A DNA stretch of 64,000 nucleotides from Amaurobius ferox (taxonomy: Eukaryota > Arthropoda > Arachnida > Araneae > Amaurobiidae), in contig OX578134.1 in the NCBI GenBank assembly GCA_951213105.1, positions 144,195,880 through 144,259,879 on the forward strand. The letters are read 5' to 3'. Each line of letters begins with the position of its first letter. The first letter of the stretch is position 1. Shown here in pieces: positions 56,316-64,000 of the stretch. Both the position numbers and the translations under genes were made by a program. The notes under the pieces were generated by a model. It had not been told where the DNA came from. It made no database searches and saw nothing but the letters and a program-made list of their open reading frames with translations.

Positions 56316-56674
56316 GTTCCAGTAGCTCAACGGTAGAGTATAGGCTGAACAGTACAAAGATCCGTTGTTCGAATCCAGTTTGGAGCAGCGAGAGTCGTTA
56401 AAATGTGGGCCGAACACATAAATCTTATAGGTTAGTGCAACGATGCCGGAGTTGTGAAAGCAACCCTAGTACGACTAGCACGAATTTAGTTGACTCTTTG
56501 ATATTGAGGGCCGATATAACATAGGGAGGACAACGACCACGCAAGAAGCTTACCTGGAAGAGATTTATAAGGAGGATAGGCTGAGATAAAAATTTGAAAT
56601 TTTGTTCCAATACCTCAAAGGTAGAGAGTCGGCTGGCCAGTACGAAAATCCGTGGTTCGATTCCTGGTTGGAAC
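56316..56674 (+). repeat. tRNA-derived SINE-like unit with two tRNA-like ends, copy 2
   Basis: Two tRNA-like segments of 71 nt in the same orientation flank a ~217-bp body. The first (56316-56386) has acceptor arms GTTCCAG/TTGGAGC that pair over 7 bp with wobbles, A box TAGCTCAACGG and B box GTTCGAATCC. The second (56604-56674) has a perfect 7-bp acceptor stem GTTCCAA/TTGGAAC and B box GGTTCGATTCC; its D-stem is partly paired. The anticodon stems are poor in both, so these are tRNA-like, not functional tRNAs. The body matches copy 1 at 50202-50308. Confidence 0.65.
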
Positions 56675-56865
56675 CGCATAGTTCTTTATAATACTCCCCC
56701 TTTCGTTTCATATAGGTCACATTTTCTTTCAAAATTTACTCCACCTTGCGCTCTTAGATGTGTGTTTCATATCAAAAATATATATTTAAATAATAACAAG
56801 AGAATAAAATGTTAAACCTGTAACTCTGTGTCGTTGTTTGTTTTTTACAAAATACCGGTTGTCGA
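56675..56865. other. Sequence downstream of the SINE-like unit
   Basis: No feature recognised. Confidence 0.3.
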
Positions 56866-56935
56866 AGTGGCTAAGGTATACACTTTATAACGAGCTGTTT
56901 CACTTCACGATTCTTGCTGCACCACATTTTTCTAG
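56866..56935 (+). other. Possible tRNA-derived fragment
   Basis: CGAAGTGGCTAAGGTATA resembles a pol III A box and CACGATTCTTGCTGCACC a degraded B box and 3' arm. It could be the head of another SINE; weak evidence. Confidence 0.25.
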
Positions 56936-58234
56936 CATTTTTTAATGCAAGTATAACATAAAATATTAAACATAATATTTCAAAATTTTCATTTCCTTAA
57001 TCGAGAACACAAAATTATTTTCAAGATCAAATAAAACGTCTCTGTGCTTTTATAATAATATTGAAACATTAATAGCATTTTTTTACACTGTATCATATAT
57101 CTAGTAACCTGATTTATTAATAAATATGTTAATTTAACCAGAATATTCAATCCATTCCTAAATTGCATATTAAGATGAAGGGTTTTAGGGAAAGATGACG
57201 GCTTACTGTCATTAAAATTGCATTAAGTGTCTGCATATTTTTAACATTTACTATTTTTTAGTGAGCTATTGAACATCCTGCATATAAATAAATGCAGTTT
57301 TTAATTGAAAGTGCGGTGCATTCTAATATTTTACTTACATTTTAATAAACTGAGATGGTTTCATTTTTACTTTCAATAAAAATGCATAATAATGCATAGT
57401 ATACAGTAATATATTGTTATGTGATCAACATATCAATATTATAGTTGTGTACATCTATTACAGCGGTGTGTGTGTGTGTGTGCTTGCGTGTCGAAGACCC
57501 AGACCGTTCAGCAACCATTTGGACGGCCGGGAATGTGTTTGCGTGTTGAAATCCTCAAAATCGGATTTTGGAAATCTGGATAATGTTTAAGACGCTAATT
57601 ATGTGTAAAACTATATAAAATAGAATTCCATTTATCGATTTTAAAATAAATTACAATAAAATTTTAAAGTAAATTACAATACGTATAAAATGAAATAATC
57701 GGTTTACTATCATCAAAAATGTTCTCATATTTTTAAGTGCGTTAGACTATAAACTATTACACTCAATTGATTACGGACTATTATGAGTTGGCCAAGAGGT
57801 ATCGATAAATGCTTTTCTTGATATCGAGTGAAATATCTTTGAAACAGATTGACCATATTTATTTATATGTACTACTAGTTACAGTAAGCCAGCCAAATTA
57901 TATAAATAACATAGTATATAAATACATGGAAAAAGGTAAGATCGTAATTTCAAACTCTTCCCTTCCCTCCACACCGAAAATTTCTTAAAAGTAAAGTTTC
58001 CTAAAATGACATTGCAAATTGTCTTATTATTTTTTTTCCAAATGAAAATTCACCTCAATCCTAAAAAACACCCCCACCCCAAATGTATTTGAAATTTTAT
58101 ATTGCATGAGGTTTTAAAATTACTGTGTATATCGAAGAAAAATATGTAAATACTGGAGGATCTGTTATTTTTTTAATACGTTCTTGCAATAACTTGGTTT
58201 ATGTTACTAAAATGTAACATACACCCTAGTTCCC
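56936..58234. other. Anonymous AT-rich DNA with a short TG tract
   Basis: A TG run at about 57464-57481. About 57487-57500 shares GAAGACCCAGACC with 11237-11250. No gene. Confidence 0.4.
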
Positions 58235-58350
58235 AGAAAATAGTAAGAATTATCATCTTTAATTCTTATATAGAAAATATCTTTGAAAATAGAATTTTTA
58301 GGAAAGATAGATATGAAATGAACTCTACGATTGCAGCGAGTAGAAGACGA
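58235..58350 (+). repeat. Inverted-repeat pair, left arm
   Basis: Contains TTTTAGGAAAGATAGATATG, then AAATGAACTCTACGATTGCA and GCGAGTAGAAG. The reverse complement, with few mismatches, is at about 59325-59440. The two could be ends of one ~1.2-kb element or two separate inverted copies. Confidence 0.7.
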
Positions 58351-58374
58351 ATTATATTTCGCTTATATTCTTAT

Positions 58375-58495
58375 ATTATATTCTATGACTATAATTATAA
58401 TCTATAATTATAATCTATAATTATATTCTATAATTATAATTATAATTATTCTATAATTATAATATATTCTATAATTATAATTATAATTATATTCT
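58375..58495. repeat. Tandem ATTATA-rich repeats
   Basis: Repeats of a CTATAATTATAAT-like unit, low complexity. Confidence 0.85.
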
Positions 58496-59198
58496 TTAAT
58501 AATTTTTCTGTTTCCAATATTTCCTTGCCTTTGCTGCAAGATTTTTTTTCTCATTTGTGCTGGTGATCGAGGCTCGTTTTTTGCCCCCGCAACTGTTTAA
58601 AAAAAGTACTTATTTGCTATATGCTGTGGTATTTGCGGAATGTCTGCTTTACAATATTTTTACAGCAGTTTGTTTGATTAATTGTAAACACCAACGAATT
58701 ATCCTGTTGGGTCCTAAGTATACGACCTCTGTGTAAAAATGCAAATGAGGATGGAAATAACACAACTCAATTTCCGAAGTGGCTGTTTTGAACAAAAAAC
58801 GTACCAGCACATACTTTTTAATTCGCTAAAAGCCAATTGTATAGCGTGATTTTATAATGGTCATAAAAATATTTCATTGTTTGCTAAAAATCACCTGTGC
58901 TTCGTATTTAAAGAAGTGACATAAAAACGAACACGTGGGGGGTAGCCTCAGTTGGTACAACAGCTCCGGAAAAGGATGTGCTTTGTAATGAGGAAGCATC
59001 CGGTTCATTTATAAAATAAAAGGCATGGCACGGTAAAAAAAAATTATAGTGAATCAATGGATGGATTCTGTAATTATTTTTTTTTATGTAGTCTGTGATA
59101 TATTTAGGAGTTGCTAATAAATGATAAGCGTTGGATGGCATGTCAATTATTTATATATAATTGGAGAGATATAAAATGTACAAAAATTATATATATAC
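58496..59198. other. Anonymous DNA
   Basis: No gene or repeat recognised. Confidence 0.35.
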
Positions 59199-59199
59199 A

Positions 59200-59279
<80 letters not shown>
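59199..59279. repeat. (CA)n/(TA)n microsatellite
   Basis: CA repeats (about 59200-59230) then TA repeats (about 59236-59279). Confidence 0.95.
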
Positions 59280-59281
<2 letters not shown>

Positions 59282-59440
59282 GGGGATCTGCTCCCTGCTC
59301 GCTTCGCTCACTCAACCCCCTTCGGGAGGATTCGCCTTCTACTCGCTGCGATCGTAGAGTTCATTTCATATCTATCTTTCCTAAAAATTATATTTTCAAA
59401 AATGTATTTTCTATCCCTACCTATTTTCCGCAGGAGAGAA
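59280..59440 (-). repeat. GC-richer patch and right arm of the inverted-repeat pair
   Basis: Begins GGGGGATCTGCTCCCTGCTC, with GCTCGCTTCGCTCACTC and CCCCCTTCGGGAGG. About 59325-59440 is the reverse complement of 58235-58350. A related TGCTCGCTTCGCGAG occurs at 59493-59507. Confidence 0.65.
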
Positions 59441-59885
59441 AAGCAGGGATTTTTCTTAGCCCCTGGAATCCAAAAAATAAGTTCCTTGATCATGTGCTCG
59501 CTTCGCGAGTTATTTCATGTCAAACTAAAGTTTAAATCCATAAACAGTTTGTTTCATCGTGTTACCCTATTATTTCTAGAAATGTTCTATAGAAATATTT
59601 CATATTTTTTTATGCTATAGTTTTACTTTAAGAGACAGAGAAATCGCCAGACGCGCCGATATGAAAAAAAAAATTCATTTCAGAAGTGCATAAAAAGTAA
59701 AATGTCTCAAAAACTACATTGACATTAAAAAACGGGGCTCCGTCCTGCAAAAAATCCCCCATGTAGGTACCTGCTTGCAAAACTTCCTGTACTTGCTATT
59801 TTTAATCTATTTAGGACGCGAAACCGCAGCTCAAATATTTTGTCTTTGACAATAAATATTTCTTAAACTACAATAAATATCAACA
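59441..59885. other. Anonymous DNA
   Basis: Contains CTCCGTCCTGC and other moderately GC-rich patches, but nothing identifiable. Confidence 0.35.
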
Positions 59886-61856
59886 AGAAAGATCAATCAT
59901 GCATAAGCATTGATTATGAAACACTTTCCAACTGAAATGTAATTTCATTTAAAAATTTCTAAAATGTGATTCATTCAGTGGTAATATCTTTTACATTATC
60001 ACAGTACTACAGTAATTTATTATACTTAAATATTTAAAATTGTATCGAAATATAAATCATCTGATTCTTTATGCAAAATCAATGAATATTTCATTCATAT
60101 AACTTGTATTCCAGACTCCAGAGCTAAATAATTTTGTGTGAAAAAAATTCAGCAATTCTTATGTAATTCATCTTACAATCGCTTGAGATATTTGCATTCT
60201 GCATATGTTAAAATTAGGCTTCCTTGAAGAAATAATAAAAGTTTAGGGATCATTTAAAATCACAACTATTGTAATTGCATAGGCACGGAATTTAGATACA
60301 CAGATAATATATATGTGTATGTGTATGTACTCAAAGTATTGGAATCGTGCCGAAGATCGGAACTCGAATTTTCAAAGGAACTACACGTTTTGGGACTTCT
60401 AGAACACGAAAAAACTAGTTTTAGGAAGACGTCTGTGTGTGTAAGGGTGTATCTGTGTATGTTTCTGTGTGTCTGTGTGGATATTACATCCACTCCAATT
60501 GAAAAACTAATGGACCGAATTTCATACAATTTGGTAGGTATGTTTTTTGTGGGAAATCCTGATGTTCATTAGATTATAGTACGATTCGTAATAAAAGAAT
60601 CTGCCTTCTTTGCGAAATGGCCGCAGAAATTGCCTTTATCCACTCTAGCTAAAAACTAATGAACCAAATTTAACAAAATTTGGTGTATAATATTTCAATA
60701 ACCTACAAGTGATTTATATACCAAATTTAACAAAATTTTGTATATAAATCATTTGTAGGTTATTCTACTACGATTCGGGAAAAAGGAACGGGCTATTTTT
60801 GCGAAATAGCCAGCAAAAATCGTTATATATAAAAATAAAAGACTACGTGTGCTCAATTATATCAATTAAATTCCTATTTTATATGTGATTTTTGACAACA
60901 AAAAGAATAAGACTAACCCCATTACTCTAGGACTAGCCGTTCTTGAGATATTCTAGTTTTTTCGCGTTTTCGCTACGCCACCTTTGACAATAAGTCCAGC
61001 TATCAAATGAGAACCAAATTTAAGTTTAACGTGTAAATTCAATGTCATTTAAAATACTTATGTTGTGCAGATAAACTCAAATTATCATTGAATAAATAAA
61101 GAGAACGAATATGAGTCTGCAGAGAAAGACATGTGCTGTCCACATCAGAATTTTTAACAATATTACAACAATGATTTATAGAAGTGAACGGGGATTATTT
61201 TCAGGCCATTTCGAAAAAAATGTATGATCTATATTTAAAGATCCATCAAATTTTTGTCGAATAAAATGTTCAACAAATTTAAGCTGTGTACCAAATTTTA
61301 ACTCTCTAGGACGTAGGAAAGTGCATTTAAAATGACATCAATTAAATTTATCATGAAGAGTTATATAAAATTTAAAAAAAATGAAAAATTGTTATCTACC
61401 AAATTTATTTTAAAATATGAAGCCACTCCCATATGCAAAACGTTTATACAAATGGAGAGATATTTATTATATAATATCTCTCTCTTTACTTTCTGGAAGA
61501 TATCCCAAAGTCAGAATTTAATTGAATTTGTTTTTTTCCCTATATTAAATAATTTTTTTAATTAAAAAACTACTTAACATATTTTACTGAATTTTTTTTT
61601 ATATATTCTATGGGATAATGTGAATATTTCCTAAAAATTTCGAAGCAATTCGTGAATTTTAAATTTACTTAAAAAATGTTTGAAAAATTAGGTCCCATAG
61701 GGTTCAATGTATTTCATTTTTTCAACCGGGGTTCAATAAAAAACTAATTGGGTGATATTATTTATTTATATTCCCATAGGTCCTACAGACCGTCTGAACA
61801 ACATACTAAAATTTCATTTTGATAAACTCATTTTTACGGCAGTTATCGTGCTAACG

Positions 61857-61898
<42 letters not shown>

Positions 61899-61944
61899 AT
61901 GAACAAAGTCATAAACACTTTTCAACTTTGTTGTAAAGTGTTAA
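59886..61944 (+). repeat. Composite repeat: family A with nested family B, copy 2
   Basis: From GAAAGATCAATCATGCATAA to the terminal hairpin TTGTTGTAAAGTGTTAA. From 59894 it is nearly identical to 28088-30146. The (GACA)n tract (about 61856-61899) is two units shorter than in copy 1. The nested family B part runs from about 60306 to 61158. Confidence 0.9.
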
Positions 61945-62087
61945 AAAACGGTTTATTTCAGAGTATTTCCCAAAAATTTTTTCTACAAGTGTAACAAATT
62001 TCATATTTTGGCATGTAATGGTTTTTGCGGTACAAAGCAAATAATCTCGAGAAACGAGAAATTTGTCACACAGCGCTAGCTAATTGT
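61945..62087. other. Anonymous DNA
   Basis: Short spacer before a TA tract. Confidence 0.4.
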
Positions 62088-62091
62088 TTTA

Positions 62092-62168
<77 letters not shown>
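62088..62168. repeat. (TA)n microsatellite
   Basis: About 80 bp of TA with one interruption near 62110. Confidence 0.95.
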
Positions 62169-62169
<1 letters not shown>

Positions 62170-62859
62170 ATAAATTCACGACAATTCTTCTATTAATCGT
62201 ATGAATTCCGTGTACAGTTTTTTCGAAAGATAATTTTTCGATCCTTTCAGTGATGTCAAGATGGGTATTATGTGATTATACTAAGAAATCGATTTGTGCG
62301 AATATCACAGAAAAACGTTGTAAATCGGACTAAAATATAAAATAACTAAACTTTAATTTGGAATTTAAAACTATAACTGTGTTCTGACATACCTGTGTAC
62401 CAAATTTCATGGTTGGATACCGCTTATATTTTCATCGACTGATCACACATACACATCCTACTGCATTATGTTAGATAGTATCATATAAGTTACAATTATA
62501 TATCAATTCATAATACGTGAATAGTTTAAATCAGATTTACCAAATCATCGTAGCATTAATCAGCGACTGTTAACCATGTAGTTCTTTAATAGTTACGCTA
62601 TAAGTATTATACTGTTTAACTCTCAACAGTTTTGCCCTTTCTTCCTATACTTTCAATATTATTCTTAATCATTGTCAAGACGTTGATTATTTTTATGTTA
62701 AAACTCATTGTGATCATTGTGATTACATTCACTTTTGTATAATCTATAAATATCAAAACGGTACTTTCAGGATTTACACTATTCGCCTTTTACAAATAAA
62801 ACTACTTAATGCATTGTCAACACCTTTCTTGAACGTATAAAATTTACATATTTTCTTGA
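62169..62859. other. Anonymous AT-rich DNA
   Basis: Nothing recognised. Confidence 0.35.
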
Positions 62860-63140
62860 TACAGAACACAAAATACCAAAGGTAGAAAAATGTGAATCCA
62901 CAATTGTTCTACAGATCAATAGATATTCAGGGTTATTACCCTTCCCTGAATGTCATATTCTCGAGTTGAATCCGTATTCTGTTATGTAGTTTCAAGTTCT
63001 GATGCTGAAATTTGCATAATAAGATGTGGTATTGGATACGCACAATTCGAGTTTTATCTCTACAGAGCTCTAACTGTATGCATATAATGAGTCTTGCCTG
63101 TCACGGTTAAAGGTTAAGGGGTTATACATAAAGTTACAAA
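62860..63140 (+). repeat. Diverged copy of the 1380-1700 repeat
   Basis: Shares CCAAAGGTAGAAA, GATGCTGAAATTTGCATAAT with one mismatch, AAGATGTG and a later TGTCACG with the region at 1380-1700, in the same order and orientation. Confidence 0.55.
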
Positions 63141-63311
63141 AGTAAAATGCAGTTATTCTATTATTTTTATGTATGTTACATAGGAATTTATTTCCATGAT
63201 ATGAAATCACGATTAACCAAACAATTGCGTGGAAGTTAAATGATTGAAATTAGTCAGTGAAAGTTGGATTATTTTTCACTGTAAAGGAATTGATTATATT
63301 GGTGTTTTTAA
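63141..63311. other. Anonymous DNA
   Basis: Nothing recognised. Confidence 0.35.
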
Positions 63312-64000
63312 CATTTTTCAACATAGTTTAAAAGCGTTTATGGCTTTGTTCATTTCTCTGTCTGTCTGCCAGTCCGTTTTCACAATAACTGCTGTAAAAA
63401 TGACTTTATCAAAATGAAATTAGAGTATGTTGTTGAGATGGTCTGTGGGGAAATGTTAATGAATAATATCATCCAATTAGTTTTGAATTGAACCAGTGTT
63501 GAAGAATGAAATACATAGAACCCCGTGGAAACTAATTTTTCAAATATATTTAAGCGCAGTTAATATTTACAAATTGCTTAGAGAAATTTAGGATATATTC
63601 AAATTATCCCGTAAAATATACAAAACAAATTTAAGTAAAATGTGTTTGGTATTTTTTAAAATAAAAATTAAAATAATAATTAAACCCATAGTATATAGAG
63701 AGATCCCGTGACCCACTTCATAATAAAATATGGCATCCATCTTTCTTTCTTTGTGTAGAAATCGTGATTTTTAAAGTTCTTTTAAATTTATATTTAGTGT
63801 TGTGTCCGTCCTAAATCCAATTTATTTTTACCTGTTTTCCGTGCATCTACATTCTGTGATATTGCAATTTCAATATTTTTTAGTTCAAATGATCATCAAA
63901 CCTTAATTATTTCTACAACAAAGTATGGATGGAGAATGAAACAACTGATTGTAAGATGGGTTGTATAAGAATTGCTGAATATATTTCACGCAAAATTATT
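63312..64000 (-). repeat. Dispersed repeat family A, copy cut by window end (minus)
   Basis: Begins with a diverged hairpin end (ACATTTTTCAACATAGTTTA), a short CTGTCTGTCTGCC stretch, then ACCAGTGTTG, GATCCCGTGACCCACTTCAT and TGTTGTGTCCGTCCTAA. The rest of the element lies beyond 64000. Confidence 0.75.

Noticed and set aside
56316..56674. Functional tRNA genes
   Set aside because: Acceptor stems and A/B boxes are good, but anticodon and T stems are poorly paired and the two copies belong to a repeated SINE-like unit.

Overview
This is about 64 kb of AT-rich eukaryotic nuclear DNA made almost entirely of transposable elements, their fragments and simple repeats. I found no convincing multi-exon host gene, rRNA gene or functional tRNA gene. 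The element mix (Ty3/gypsy, Penelope-like, a Tc1/mariner-IS630 transposon, tRNA-derived SINE-like units, dispersed elements with internal microsatellites) and very long TA and CA tracts suggest an arthropod, possibly an arachnid. That taxonomic guess is inference; no marker gene is present.

Layout. 1-4478: a microsatellite-bearing dispersed repeat (called family B here) followed by mostly anonymous DNA with one short open frame (3072-3398). 4479-6565: a Tc1/mariner-IS630-type transposon with ~290-bp terminal inverted repeats, a TA target duplication and a decayed transposase. 6566-14121: local tandem duplications, one family A element, two copies of a GC-richer module beside TA tracts, a Penelope-like reverse transcriptase remnant and a perfect 62-bp palindrome. 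14122-23627: a complete Ty3/gypsy LTR retrotransposon on the minus strand, with apparently identical 1172-bp LTRs, ATAA target duplication, primer-binding site, purine tract and one uninterrupted gag-pol frame of about 1867 codons. 23628-28087: a five-copy tandem array and TA microsatellites. 28088-36220: families A and B (one nested in the other), short tandem arrays, a hairpin and an LTR-like sequence. 36328-42161: a decayed Penelope-like element broken by a family A insertion, with three 190-bp tandem repeats, the same module and a TA tract downstream, then a foldback family A dimer and a second LTR-like sequence. 42162-58200: more family B and D copies, two non-autonomous TA-flanked inverted-repeat elements and tRNA-derived SINE-like units. 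58200-64000: an inverted-repeat pair, a second 2.05-kb copy of the nested A/B composite, TA tracts and a family A copy cut by the window end.

How the parts relate. The gypsy element looks recent and intact enough to be active. The Penelope and IS630-type elements are pseudogenes. Three elements share CAGGGTG termini and TA target sites, so one transposase family may have moved them all. Families A and B carry tetranucleotide or TG microsatellites beside palindromic termini, as some non-autonomous Helitron-like elements do, but their class is unproven. Family letters A, B, D and E are labels for this window only.
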